DNA of 64,000 nucleotides from Sulfitobacter undariae (GTDB taxonomy: Bacteria > Pseudomonadota > Alphaproteobacteria > Rhodobacterales > Rhodobacteraceae). The stretch spans positions 1 to 64,000 of the forward strand of contig NZ_JACIEI010000009.1 of assembly GCF_014196805.1 (NCBI RefSeq), in the 5' to 3' direction. The notes beneath the pieces are model-generated. The model was not told the origin of the DNA. It saw only the letters and a list, made by a program, of their open reading frames with translations, and made no database searches. How positions within the stretch are numbered: position 1 is the first letter of the stretch; each line of letters begins with the position of its first letter. The position numbers and the translations under genes were made by a program. This document shows positions 33,401 through 42,432 of the stretch, one piece after another.

Positions 33401-33420
33401 CCTTCCCAACTTTGGGGAGG
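33401..33420 (+). promoter_or_regulatory. Hairpin between the Tat peptide gene and fdhA
   Basis: CCTTCCC / GGGGAGG (one G-T pair) with a 6-base loop, just after the Tat-target stop. It may protect or attenuate the transcript. Confidence 0.45.
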
Positions 33421-33475
33421 GCGACACACAGGTTACCACCAAGACTGCGGCAGCGCAGAAGTAGGGAGAGATACC

Positions 33476-36400
33476 ATGCTGAAGAAAAAAACAAATGGCA
33501 CCGCACGCCGTCCGGCAAGAGCATCGGCAGGGCAGGGTGCATCCGGCACCGTTGATCGCCGTACATTTCTGCGCGGGTCGGGCTTGGCTATCGGCGGATT
33601 AGCCGCTGTTGCTGCAACGGGCGGCACGGTATCCCAAGCCACCGCACAGACGGCTGCGGCCCGCGCTGTCGAGATCAAGAAAACAATTTGTACGCATTGT
33701 TCGGTTGGCTGTACGGTGATTGCCGAGGTCGACAATGGCGTCTGGACAGGGCAGGAACCCGGCTTTGACAGCCCGTTTAACCTTGGCTCGCATTGTGCCA
33801 AAGGTGCATCGGTGCGTGAACATGCACATGGTGAACGCCGCCTGAAATACCCGATGAAAAAAGAAAACGGTGAATGGGTCCGCCTAAGCTGGGAGCAAGC
33901 CATCAACGAAATCGGCGATGGCATGATGAAAATCCGTGAAGAAAGCGGACCGGATTCGGTTTATTGGCTGGGCTCGGCCAAACACTCGAACGAACAAGCG
34001 TACTTGTTCCGCAAATTCGCCGCTTATTGGGGGACAAATAACGTCGACCACCAAGCGCGTATTTGCCACTCAACCACGGTTGCGGGTGTGGCAAACACAT
34101 GGGGCTACGGCGCCATGACAAACAGCTACAACGACATCCACAACTCCAAGGCAATCTTTCTGATCGGTGCAAACCCTGCCGAGGCGCATCCGGTGTCCTT
34201 GCTGCATTTGCTGAAAGCCAAAGAACAAAACAACGCGCCGATGATCGTTTGCGATCCGCGTTTTACCCGCACGGCCGCCCACGCGGATGAATATGTGCGC
34301 TTTCGCCCGGGTTCGGACGTGGCGCTTGTTTGGGGTATCTTGTGGCATATCTTCCAGAACAAATGGGAAGATGCCGAATTTATCCGCACCCGTGTTTGGG
34401 GCATGGATCAAATCCGTGAAGAAGTTGCACAATGGACTCCCGAAGAGGTTGAGCGCGTCACCGGCGCCCCCGGTGAGCAGCTAGAGCGGGTTGCACGCAC
34501 GTTGGCAAACAACCGTCCCGGCACCGTAATCTGGTGTATGGGTGGTACGCAGCACAGCAACGGTAACAACAACACCCGTGCGTATTGCATCTTGCAGCTT
34601 GCTCTTGGAAACATGGGCGTTGCAGGCGGCGGCACAAACATCTTCCGTGGTCACGACAACGTGCAAGGCGCAACCGATCTGGGCGTTTTGGCCGATACAC
34701 TGCCCGGCTACTATGGCCTGACAGATGGCGCATGGGCCCATTGGGCACGTGTCTGGGGCGAAGACATGGATTACCTCAAGGGCCGTTTCTCGGACGCCAC
34801 TGTTGGGGATACCAAAATGATGAACCTGACAGGTATTCCTGTCAGCCGCTGGATTGACGGCGTGTTGGAAGAAAAAGCCAACCTCGATCAACCTGATAAC
34901 ACCCGCTGTATGGTTTTATGGGGCCACGCGCCCAACTCGCAAACCCGCATGAAAGAAATGAAAACCGCGATGGAGCGGTTGGATATGCTGGTTGTGGTTG
35001 ATCCTTTCCCGACAGTATCAGCTGTTATGCAAGACCGCGAAGATGGTGTGTATTTGTTGCCTGCGTGTACTCAGTTTGAGAACCGTGGTTCGGTCACTGC
35101 CTCCAACCGCTCGCTGCAATGGCGTGAACAGGTGGTTCAGCCTTTGTTTGAATCTTTGCCCGATCACACGATCATGGCGAAGCTTGCCGAAAAATTCGGG
35201 TTCCATGACCGGATGTTCCGCAACATCGCGATTGACGAAGATGGCGCGCCGAATGTCGAAGACACAACCCGTGAATTCAACAAAGGCATGTGGACAATCG
35301 GCTATACTGGCCAAAGCCCCGAGCGCATGAAAACGCACATGGCAAACCAGCACACCTTTGACCGCACAACCTTGCGCGCCATTGGCGGACCAGCGGATGG
35401 TGATTTTTACGGCATGCCGTGGCCGTGCTGGGGCACCGCCGAGATGAAACACCCCGGCACTGCGCTGCTCTATGACATGTCCATTCCTGTGGCCGAAGGC
35501 GGCCTTACTTTCCGCGCGCGCTTCGGTGTGGAGCGTAACGGCGAGAGCATTCTGGCTGATGGTGTGTATTCCAAAGGCTCCGAGATCAAAGATGGTTACC
35601 CCGAATTCACCGTTCAGATGTTGCGTGATCTGGGCTGGGAAAGTGATCTGACCGCTGAAGAACGCGCAAGCATCAACAGCGTGGCAGGCTTCCCCGAAGG
35701 CGCTCCATTGACCACGGCGCCAGCAGAAGATGGCGGCGCAAATGCAAATGAAGAAGTCGGTGAAACATCCCAGCAGGGTGACATCCCATCCGACTTCGAA
35801 GTCGCAACTGGCGGCGTGAACTGGAAAACCGACCTGTCTGGCGGCATTCAGCGTGTTGCGATTGCACATGGCTGTGCACCTTTCGGCAACGCCAAAGCAC
35901 GCGCCGTGGTCTGGACCTTCCCTGATCCAGTGCCTGTGCACCGCGAACCGCTGTATTCCAACCGCCGCGATCTGGTGGCTGATTATCCAACCTATGAGGA
36001 TAAGAAATTCTGGCGCGTGCCCACGATGTACAGCTCGATCCAGCAAAAAGACTTCTCCAACGATTACCCGATCATTCTGACATCGGGCCGCTTGGTTGAG
36101 TATGAAGGCGGCGGCGATGAAACCCGCTCCAACCCATGGTTGGCCGAGCTTCAGCAAGACATGTTTGTTGAAATCAACACACGTGACGCCAACAACCTTG
36201 GTGTGCGTGACGGCGAACAGGTCTGGGTCGAGGGCCCAGAGGGCGGTAAGGTCAAAGTGATGGCGCTGGTGACAGAACGTGTTGGCACAGGCGTGGCGTT
36301 TATGCCGTTCCACTTTGGGGGCCAGTTTGAAGGCAGAGACTTGCGGGAGAATTACCCCGAAGGTGCAGACCCTTATGTGTTGGGTGAATCCACAAACATC

Positions 36401-36478
36401 GCACAGACCTACGGATATGACAGCGTAACCCAGATGCAAGAGACCAAAGCGACTCTTTGCAAAATCTGGTCGGCTTAA
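33476..36478 (+). CDS. fdhA: Formate dehydrogenase alpha (catalytic) subunit, Cys-type
   Basis: This 1000-residue molybdopterin enzyme oxidises formate to CO2 in the periplasm. It shows Tat signal RRTFLRG at 29-34, a 4Fe-4S site at C72/C75/C79/C107, and catalytic Cys197-His198 in ARICHST; Cys stands where E. coli FdnG has selenocysteine. The downstream GAMTNSYNDI and GANPAEAHPV are typical, and the molydopterin dinucleotide-binding domain is at the C-terminus. The frame extends back to 33371, but ATG 33476 with GGGAGAG is right for the Tat signal. The adjacent tungstate importer suggests W rather than Mo at the active site; this cannot be read from sequence. Confidence 0.95.
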   Translation: MLKKKTNGTARRPARASAGQGASGTVDRRTFLRGSGLAIGGLAAVAATGGTVSQATAQTAAARAVEIKKTICTHCSVGCTVIAEVDNGVWTGQEPGFDSPFNLGSHCAKGASVREHAHGERRLKYPMKKENGEWVRLSWEQAINEIGDGMMKIREESGPDSVYWLGSAKHSNEQAYLFRKFAAYWGTNNVDHQARICHSTTVAGVANTWGYGAMTNSYNDIHNSKAIFLIGANPAEAHPVSLLHLLKAKEQNNAPMIVCDPRFTRTAAHADEYVRFRPGSDVALVWGILWHIFQNKWEDAEFIRTRVWGMDQIREEVAQWTPEEVERVTGAPGEQLERVARTLANNRPGTVIWCMGGTQHSNGNNNTRAYCILQLALGNMGVAGGGTNIFRGHDNVQGATDLGVLADTLPGYYGLTDGAWAHWARVWGEDMDYLKGRFSDATVGDTKMMNLTGIPVSRWIDGVLEEKANLDQPDNTRCMVLWGHAPNSQTRMKEMKTAMERLDMLVVVDPFPTVSAVMQDREDGVYLLPACTQFENRGSVTASNRSLQWREQVVQPLFESLPDHTIMAKLAEKFGFHDRMFRNIAIDEDGAPNVEDTTREFNKGMWTIGYTGQSPERMKTHMANQHTFDRTTLRAIGGPADGDFYGMPWPCWGTAEMKHPGTALLYDMSIPVAEGGLTFRARFGVERNGESILADGVYSKGSEIKDGYPEFTVQMLRDLGWESDLTAEERASINSVAGFPEGAPLTTAPAEDGGANANEEVGETSQQGDIPSDFEVATGGVNWKTDLSGGIQRVAIAHGCAPFGNAKARAVVWTFPDPVPVHREPLYSNRRDLVADYPTYEDKKFWRVPTMYSSIQQKDFSNDYPIILTSGRLVEYEGGGDETRSNPWLAELQQDMFVEINTRDANNLGVRDGEQVWVEGPEGGKVKVMALVTERVGTGVAFMPFHFGGQFEGRDLRENYPEGADPYVLGESTNIAQTYGYDSVTQMQETKATLCKIWSA

Positions 36479-36491
36479 GAGGAGATAGATC

Positions 36492-37085
36492 ATGGCAAGA
36501 GCAAAGTTTCTCTGCGACGCTGAACGCTGCATCGAATGCAACGCCTGTGTAACAGCCTGTAAAAACGAACACGAAGTCCCTTGGGGCATCAACCGCCGCA
36601 AGGTTGTGACCATTAATGACGGTAAACCGGGTGAACGCTCGATCTCGGTTGCTTGTATGCATTGCTCTGACGCGCCTTGTATGGCGGTTTGTCCTGTCGA
36701 TTGCTTCTATCAAACCGAAGACGGCATTGTTCTGCACTCCAAAGATCTGTGCATCGGTTGTGGCTATTGCTTCTACGCGTGCCCGTTCGGTGCGCCGCAG
36801 TATCCACAAGCGGGCAACTTTGGCTCACGCGGTAAAATGGACAAATGTACCTTCTGTGCAGGTGGCCCAGAAGAAAACCACTCGGCCGCTGAATTTGCGA
36901 AATATGGCCGCAACCGCATTGCAGAAGGTAAATTGCCCCTCTGCGCCGAGATGTGTTCGACCAAAGCGCTATTGGCAGGGGACGGGGATACCGTGTCCGA
37001 AATTTACCGCGAGCGGATCGTTGCCCGTGGCTTTGGTGCTGGCGCATGGGGCTGGGGTACAGCCTACGATCAAAAAGGCCAGTAA
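36492..37085 (+). CDS. fdh3B: Formate dehydrogenase beta subunit (FDH3 type), 4Fe-4S protein
   Basis: The 197 residues have four 4Fe-4S sites: [13 protein letters not shown] near the N-terminus, [26 protein letters not shown], and CTFC with the later CAEMC. It passes electrons from the alpha subunit to the membrane gamma subunit. It is shorter than the E. coli beta subunits and has no C-terminal membrane anchor, consistent with the FDH3 subtype. No signal peptide; it would be carried across the membrane by the Tat signal of alpha. It lies 13 bases after fdhA with GGAGAT upstream of the ATG. Confidence 0.93.
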   Translation: MARAKFLCDAERCIECNACVTACKNEHEVPWGINRRKVVTINDGKPGERSISVACMHCSDAPCMAVCPVDCFYQTEDGIVLHSKDLCIGCGYCFYACPFGAPQYPQAGNFGSRGKMDKCTFCAGGPEENHSAAEFAKYGRNRIAEGKLPLCAEMCSTKALLAGDGDTVSEIYRERIVARGFGAGAWGWGTAYDQKGQ

Positions 37086-37113
37086 CGGCCCGCCTTGCGC
37101 GATTGTTCAAATG

Positions 37114-37138
37114 GGCGGCCAAATTATTGGCCGCCTTT
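37114..37138 (+). promoter_or_regulatory. Terminator-like hairpin between FDH beta and gamma
   Basis: A perfect 9-bp stem, GGCGGCCAA / TTGGCCGCC, has a 4-base loop and is followed by TTTCCC. It sits in the 91-base gap before the gamma gene. It could be a partial terminator or a stabilising stem lowering gamma expression. Confidence 0.6.
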
Positions 37139-37176
37139 CCCTACAATATATCTAAACTAACTAAAGGATCGCTCTG

Positions 37177-38364
37177 ATGCTCCGTTTATTGGCCGTTTTT
37201 GCGCTTGTTATTGGCATGATGGCCCCTGCTTATGCGCAAGATGACAACGGTATTTCACGGGCGCAAACCGGTGGAGCACAGACGCTGGATGACATCCTGA
37301 AACGTCAGGACAATCAACGTGTTGACGATGAATTTCGCCGTAATGCCACAGGTGATCCAGATGCCGGTGCGCCGACTGACGCGCCGCTGGGAACACGGGG
37401 TGGTCAATCTGATGCTGAAATGTGGCGCGGGGTGCGGTTTGACAGCGCCGATATTCGGTCCCAGCAACGGGGCCCTGCTGCAACGACACTCATCCAAGAC
37501 GGTGGCATGTGGTGGCTCAAGTTTCGCGAAGGTCCGCTTCTGATTTACGGGGCGGCCTTGCTGGGCGGTACTTTACTGCTGCTGGCCATATTCTATGCGT
37601 TTCGTGGCCGTATTGAAATTGAGGGCGAAAAGACGGGTCGTACCTTCACCCGGTTCAGTGATATTGAACGATTTGGCCACTGGTTGCTGGCGGGTTCTTT
37701 TCTGGTGCTTGGCATTACAGGGCTGATTTCTCTGTTTGGCCGCAAGGTATTGATCCCTGTGTTCGGACATGATGCGTTTTCGGCGCTGGCCGTTGTCACC
37801 AAATGGATTCACAACAACATCTCGTGGGCTTTTATGCTGGCGCTGATTATCGTGTTTGTCTTCTGGGTTATTCACAACATTCCCAACCGCAAAGATCTGG
37901 TTTGGCTCATGCGCGGTGGCGGTATCTTTGGCGGGGGGCATCCACCTGCGACCAAATTCAATGCGGGCCAAAAGATCGTGTTTTGGGCAGTGATTGTACT
38001 GGGTACATCTATCTCAGTGTCGGGCCTGTCTTTGTTGTTCCCGTTTGAGTTCAATATCTTTGGCCACACCTTCGCCACGCTAAACGATTTTGGCGTGATG
38101 GGTTGGGTTGGGCTTGATCCGTTGCCCTATCCATTGGCCCCACAAGAAGAGATGCAGTTTGCGCAGCTTTGGCATGCTGTCATCAGTTTGGTTCTGACGG
38201 CAATCATCTTTGCCCATATCTATCTCGGCACTGTCGGGATGGAAGGCGCATTTGATGCGATGGGTACAGGTGAAGTAGAAGAAACATGGGCGCGTGAACA
38301 CCATAGCCTTTGGGTTGAAGAAATCGAAAACGCCAAAGCCAAACAACAAAGCAAGGAGACGTAA
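37177..38364 (+). CDS. Formate dehydrogenase gamma subunit, membrane cytochrome b
   Basis: The 395 residues have a signal peptide (1-20), a polar periplasmic region of about 90 residues, and then about five membrane helices with His residues for heme (IERFGHWLLAGSFLVLG, KWIHNNISWAFMLALI, LWHAVISLVLTAIIFAHIYLG). It anchors FDH and reduces quinone. The N-terminal extension before the first core helix is longer than in E. coli FdnI but usual for the FDH3 type. It lies 91 bases after beta across a strong hairpin, and one base before a small membrane-protein gene. Confidence 0.93.
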   Translation: MLRLLAVFALVIGMMAPAYAQDDNGISRAQTGGAQTLDDILKRQDNQRVDDEFRRNATGDPDAGAPTDAPLGTRGGQSDAEMWRGVRFDSADIRSQQRGPAATTLIQDGGMWWLKFREGPLLIYGAALLGGTLLLLAIFYAFRGRIEIEGEKTGRTFTRFSDIERFGHWLLAGSFLVLGITGLISLFGRKVLIPVFGHDAFSALAVVTKWIHNNISWAFMLALIIVFVFWVIHNIPNRKDLVWLMRGGGIFGGGHPPATKFNAGQKIVFWAVIVLGTSISVSGLSLLFPFEFNIFGHTFATLNDFGVMGWVGLDPLPYPLAPQEEMQFAQLWHAVISLVLTAIIFAHIYLGTVGMEGAFDAMGTGEVEETWAREHHSLWVEEIENAKAKQQSKET

Positions 38365-38365
38365 G

Positions 38366-38497
38366 ATGAAAGCGTTTTTATGTGCGATGGTTGGTTTGGT
38401 TGTGATTACAGTCGGGGCCAACTTGGTCCTAGATCAACTGCCGTTTTCTTCTGCGGACGTTTCAGAATCCAAAGCCAACGTCAGGCTCGACGATTAA
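38366..38497 (+). CDS. Small membrane protein at the end of the FDH operon
   Basis: The 43 residues are one hydrophobic helix (AFLCAMVGLVVITVGANLVL) followed by a polar tail (SADVSESKANVRLDD). The ATG is one base after the gamma stop, with GGAGAC upstream, so it is clearly translated with the operon. The longer frame from 38294 only overlaps gamma. No family recognised; a small FDH-complex subunit or stabiliser is a possibility. Confidence 0.65.
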   Translation: MKAFLCAMVGLVVITVGANLVLDQLPFSSADVSESKANVRLDD

Positions 38498-38523
38498 GAT
38501 ATACAATCACGGCTACAAAGATA

Positions 38524-38555
38524 TTCATGCCGGGCAGGTAATGGCCCAGCATGAA
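38524..38555. terminator. Hairpin at the convergence of the FDH and peptide-transport operons
   Basis: TTCATGC / GCATGAA outer arms, with GGC/GCC inside. No strong T run, so it may be a weak bidirectional terminator. Confidence 0.5.
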
Positions 38556-38566
38556 TTCCTGGATTG

Positions 38567-39523
38567 CTAAGCCTTGATACAAGCGACCTTGTGTTGATCA
38601 GTCACAGCATTAAGCTGTGGCTGATCAACACGGCAGGCATCTTCCACAAATGGGCAGCGCGATGCAAAGCGGCACCCTTCCGGCGGGTTCAAGGGATCGG
38701 GCGGATCACCAGGGATCAGCAGACGGTCTACGTTGCGCGATTGGTCAACTGATGGCACAGCCGAGAGCAGCGCTTTGGTGTAGGGATGGCGTGGGTCATT
38801 GAAGAGCGACAGGCGGTCTGCGTATTCAACAATCTTACCCATATACATAACTGCGATGTGATCGCTCATATGTTGCACCACACCTAAATCATGGCTGATG
38901 AACAAGTAAGTCAGGCCCAAATCCCTTTGCAAACGTCGTAAAAGATTCAAAATTTGCGCTTGAACAGCCACGTCCAACGCGCTGACGGCTTCGTCGCAGA
39001 TGATCAATTCAGGGTTGGTCGCCAAGGCGCGGGCGATGCCGATGCGCTGGCGCTGGCCGCCTGAAAATTGATGCGGGAACAGTTTCATCTGTTCCGGGCG
39101 CAGGCCGACTTGTTCAAATAGTTCGGCCACCCGTCCTGCGCGTTCCGCGACAGGTAAGGTCCCGATACTGTCCATTGGTTCGCGCACGATGGCTTCGGCC
39201 CGCAGGCGCGGATTGAGGGAGGAGTAAGGGTCTTGGAAGATCACTTGAACTTTGGCGCGCGCCTTGCGCAGGTCTTCGGCCTCCAAGGCGAGAAAGTCTT
39301 CACCTGCCAGATCAACTTTACCGCCTGAATTTGGCACTAGGCGGGCCACACCTAGGGCCGCTGTTGTTTTGCCAGAGCCACTTTCGCCAACGATAGACAG
39401 TGTTTCACCGCGGTTAACCTGAAACGACACATCGTCAACTGCGTAAAGCCAGCTTGTCTTGCCCCAGCCGCGTTTGATAGGGAAACGGATAGAGAGGTTT
39501 TCGACGTCTAAAAGTGCACTCAT
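38567..39523 (-). CDS. Peptide-type ABC transporter ATP-binding protein (DppF/OppF-like)
   Basis: This 318-residue protein has Walker A GESGSGKT, signature FSGGQRQRIGIARAL, Walker B LIICDEAVSALD, and the C-terminal oligopeptide-transporter extension (RLLIPGDPPDPLNPPEGCRFASRCPF). That cysteine-bearing tail is usual in Dpp/Opp ATPases. It is the last gene of a five-gene leftward operon and overlaps the previous ATPase gene by four bases. The substrate is not evident; peptides, nickel or other small amides are all possible in this family. Confidence 0.9.
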   Translation of the reverse strand: MSALLDVENLSIRFPIKRGWGKTSWLYAVDDVSFQVNRGETLSIVGESGSGKTTAALGVARLVPNSGGKVDLAGEDFLALEAEDLRKARAKVQVIFQDPYSSLNPRLRAEAIVREPMDSIGTLPVAERAGRVAELFEQVGLRPEQMKLFPHQFSGGQRQRIGIARALATNPELIICDEAVSALDVAVQAQILNLLRRLQRDLGLTYLFISHDLGVVQHMSDHIAVMYMGKIVEYADRLSLFNDPRHPYTKALLSAVPSVDQSRNVDRLLIPGDPPDPLNPPEGCRFASRCPFVEDACRVDQPQLNAVTDQHKVACIKA

Positions 39524-40506
39524 ATCTGGTCAGCCTTCCAGCAAGCAGAATGTTGGTCGCCAAAGGCAACTTCAGGGGGGCGTTGGCTCCGGCATTTGTC
39601 ATCGGCCAAGTCACACCGCGATGCAAAAAGGCAGGCATCCGTACCGAAACTGGCCAATGCAGGCACAATCCCCGGAACTTCGGTGAGGTCGGGGCGCTCT
39701 TCCGTTAACTCTGCCAATAAATGCGGCACGCAAGAGATCAAGCCCTTGGTATAGGGATGACGTGGGTGGTTGATAACAGGGGACACGGGACCATACTCGG
39801 CCTTGCGGCCTGCGTACATGACAACCATACGGTCGGCCATTTCGGCAACCGCGCCCATGTCATGGGTAATCAGGATCACCGCAGTGCCTGTGTCACGTCC
39901 CAGATCGCGCAGTAGATCGAAAATCTGGGCTTGCACGGTCACGTCCAAAGCTGTTGTCGGTTCATCCGCGATGAGGATTTTAGGCTCACATGCCAGTGCG
40001 ATTGCAATCATCACACGTTGGCGTTGGCCCCCTGACATCTGATGGGGATAGGCGCTGACGCGGGATTTGGCGTTGGGAATACGCACCGCATCCAGCAATT
40101 CAATGGCACGCGCCCATGCATCGCGTTTGTTCATGCCTTTGTGACGGCGCAAAACCTCGGCGATTTGTTCGCCCACTGTATAAACGGGGTTCAGCGATGT
40201 CATCGGTTCTTGAAAGATCATCGATATTTCATTGCCGCGAATGGCACGCAATTCCGTGTCATTCATTTGCGCCATATCGCGCCCGTCAAAGAGGATACGG
40301 CCACTGGCAATAGAGCCTACTTTTTCAGGCAGCAGACCCATGATGGCCAGTGCGGTCATGGATTTGCCACAGCCGCTTTCGCCCACAAAGCTAAGGGTTT
40401 CGCCTGCGTTCAGCTCCAGTGACAAATCGTCGATCACAGGGGCTTGGCCGCTGCGCAAAGCCAACTCGATCCGCAGGTTTTCGATTTTCAATAAAGGTTC
40501 GGTCAT
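39520..40506 (-). CDS. Peptide-type ABC transporter ATP-binding protein (DppD/OppD-like)
   Basis: The 328 residues have Walker A GESGCGKS, signature MSGGQRQRVMIAIAL, Walker B ILIADEPTTALD, and a C-terminal Cys-containing tail (FGTDACLFASRCDLADDKCRSQRP) that in OppD-type proteins can hold an Fe-S cluster. It overlaps both neighbours by four bases. It pairs with the DppF-like protein as the two-ATPase motor of the importer. Confidence 0.9.
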   Translation of the reverse strand: MTEPLLKIENLRIELALRSGQAPVIDDLSLELNAGETLSFVGESGCGKSMTALAIMGLLPEKVGSIASGRILFDGRDMAQMNDTELRAIRGNEISMIFQEPMTSLNPVYTVGEQIAEVLRRHKGMNKRDAWARAIELLDAVRIPNAKSRVSAYPHQMSGGQRQRVMIAIALACEPKILIADEPTTALDVTVQAQIFDLLRDLGRDTGTAVILITHDMGAVAEMADRMVVMYAGRKAEYGPVSPVINHPRHPYTKGLISCVPHLLAELTEERPDLTEVPGIVPALASFGTDACLFASRCDLADDKCRSQRPPEVAFGDQHSACWKADQI

Positions 40507-41375
40507 CGCTGCCTCAGTTTCGGGTTAAGCGCATCATTCAGGCCGTCGCCGACCAGTGAGATCGCCATCACTGTGATAAAAATTGCCACGCCCGGCACGG
40601 TGACCGCAAAGCTGGCATCAAGGATGTATTCGCGGTTGCTGCCGATAATCTGGCCCCAGCTTGCGACATTGGGGTCGGTGAGGCCAAGGAAAGATAACCC
40701 CGCTTCGAACAAGATCGCAGAGCCGACCATGAGCGCGGCCTGTACAATGATCGGGGGCAGGGCGTTTGGCAAAATGACGCTAAAGATAAGTTTGTTGTTT
40801 TTCACGCCGCCTGCGCGTGCGGCTGTCACATATTCCAATTCGCGGATGCGCATAAATTCCGCACGGGTGATCCGCGCCACGGCTGGCCAACTGACCAATC
40901 CGATGGCTAGTGTAATCATTGGCAGCGAGGCGCCGAACAGCGAGACGATCACCATTGAGAACAGCAGTGTCGGCAAAACCTGAAAGAATTCCGTCAGGCG
41001 CATCAGCGCTTCTTCGACCCAGCCGCGATAGAATCCAGCCAGCGCGCCTACAGTAATGCCGATGATCACCGTTACAAAGGCAGCAGATACACCAACGGTC
41101 AGTGATACTTTGGCCCCATGGATCAATAAGGACAGCATATCGCGCCCTAGGTAATCGGTGCCAAAAAGATAGCCTTCCTCACCGGGGGGGCTTAGGGGCA
41201 CCCAAACCATATCGAAGGGATCACCCGGATAGAGCATCGGGCCAATCAGTGCGATGATGATGATGGTCAATAGAATGACCAATCCGATCACTGCGGCATG
41301 GTTGCGGCGGAACATCTCGAAGGCCTCGGAAAACGGCGATCGGGCTTTTGCGGGGGTGTCGTCTATTTGTGTCAT
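40503..41375 (-). CDS. Peptide-type ABC transporter permease (DppC-like)
   Basis: The 290 residues have an N-terminal cytosolic stretch, a first membrane helix (AAVIGLVILLTIIIIALIGPML), further helices, and the EAA loop (AARAGGVKNNKLIFSVILPNALPPIIVQ). The frame opens at 41399 by a GTG overlapping the upstream stop, but the ATG at 41375 has a strong AAGGAAA site, so that start is chosen. Second permease of the importer. Confidence 0.9.
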   Translation of the reverse strand: MTQIDDTPAKARSPFSEAFEMFRRNHAAVIGLVILLTIIIIALIGPMLYPGDPFDMVWVPLSPPGEEGYLFGTDYLGRDMLSLLIHGAKVSLTVGVSAAFVTVIIGITVGALAGFYRGWVEEALMRLTEFFQVLPTLLFSMVIVSLFGASLPMITLAIGLVSWPAVARITRAEFMRIRELEYVTAARAGGVKNNKLIFSVILPNALPPIIVQAALMVGSAILFEAGLSFLGLTDPNVASWGQIIGSNREYILDASFAVTVPGVAIFITVMAISLVGDGLNDALNPKLRQR

Positions 41376-41395
41376 GCTATTTCCTTTCCGCGCGT

Positions 41396-42373
41396 TCACG
41401 CGTGGCCCCGCACACGTGGGTCTATCAAACGCATCACCAAATCAGTCACCAAGTTTCCGATGATCACAACCAGTGCAGAGAAAAACAGGATGCCCAGAAT
41501 GGTAGGCGTGTCACGCGCCAGAATAGATGTCAGGGCTAGCTGCCCCAAACCGGGCCATGAGAAGACCGATTCAACCAAAACAGCACCAGAAATGACTGCG
41601 GAAAACTGTAAACCCGCCAGTGTGACAACAGGGGGGAGTGCGTTTTTAAGCGCATGTTTCAAAGTCACTTCACGGTTGCTCAGGCCTTTGGCCTTGGCGG
41701 TACGGATGTAGTCCGAGCCAAGCACCTCAAGCATCGCTGCGCGTGACAGTCGCGAATAAAGTGCAAGAAAGATAGAACTGAGGGTGAGCACAGGCAGCAC
41801 CATGTGATGTGCAATATCCAGAGCTTTGACAAAGAACCCGCCTTGCACGGTAACGTCGCTCATCCCTGCGACCGGGAATAACGGGATTTTGAGTGAAAAT
41901 CCGATGAGCAGCAAGATGCCTGTCCAGAACACAGGCGCAGCATAGCCGAAGAGTGCAAATATCGTGACGAAGTAATTGGCAATACCGTTGGGGTGACGGG
42001 CGGAGAAGACGCCTAGGAGAACACCGACGACAACAGCAAGCACTTGCGCGGTAATCGCCAGCAGCAAAGTCGCGGGGAGCCTCTCGAATATCAGCTCTGT
42101 CACAGGTGTGTTGTAGAAGTAGGAATAACCTAGATCAAAGCTCAGCACGCGACCGATATAGGCGAACAGCTGTACAAAAAATGGTTGATCCAGCCCATAT
42201 TCGACACGGATTTGTGCCATAGTTTCGGCATCTGCACCGCCCATTGAGGCGGCGATTGTATCTGCTACGTCACCGGGTGCGAAATGCATCATGCTAAAGT
42301 TCAAGACAAGAACAGCGGTGAGGAGAATGGCTGCGTAGATCAGCCGTTTAAGGAGTGTCATTACGATGTGCAT
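41396..42373 (-). CDS. Peptide-type ABC transporter permease (DppB-like)
   Basis: The 325 residues have six hydrophobic helices; the first is LIYAAILLTAVLVLNFSMMHF, followed by the periplasmic GDVADTIAASMGG and VEYGLDQPFF pattern. The EAA loop is TAKAKGLSNREVTLKHALKNALPP. It is preceded by a hairpin in the gap from the binding-protein gene, which should keep permease expression below that of the binding protein. Confidence 0.9.
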   Translation of the reverse strand: MHIVMTLLKRLIYAAILLTAVLVLNFSMMHFAPGDVADTIAASMGGADAETMAQIRVEYGLDQPFFVQLFAYIGRVLSFDLGYSYFYNTPVTELIFERLPATLLLAITAQVLAVVVGVLLGVFSARHPNGIANYFVTIFALFGYAAPVFWTGILLLIGFSLKIPLFPVAGMSDVTVQGGFFVKALDIAHHMVLPVLTLSSIFLALYSRLSRAAMLEVLGSDYIRTAKAKGLSNREVTLKHALKNALPPVVTLAGLQFSAVISGAVLVESVFSWPGLGQLALTSILARDTPTILGILFFSALVVIIGNLVTDLVMRLIDPRVRGHA

Positions 42374-42398
42374 GGGGGCCTAACCTAGCAAAGGGTGT

Positions 42399-42424
42399 GT
42401 CTGTCCCGCGGCTGCGGAACAGAC
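42399..42424 (-). promoter_or_regulatory. Hairpin between binding-protein gene and permease gene
   Basis: In the transcribed sense the arms are GTCTGTTCCGC and GCGGGACAGAC, with one G-U pair and a 4-base loop. It is placed like the known stabilising stems of other binding-protein operons. Confidence 0.6.
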
Positions 42425-42432
42425 GGGAAAGA

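Noticed and set aside
33476-36478. Selenocysteine in FDH alpha
   Set aside because: The active-site codon reads Cys followed by His (197-198) with no in-frame TGA, so this is a Cys-type enzyme.
35018-36613. 531-residue reverse frame opposite FDH alpha
   Set aside because: It is a shadow of the strongly conserved fdhA reading frame; it has no domain motif and no ribosome site.
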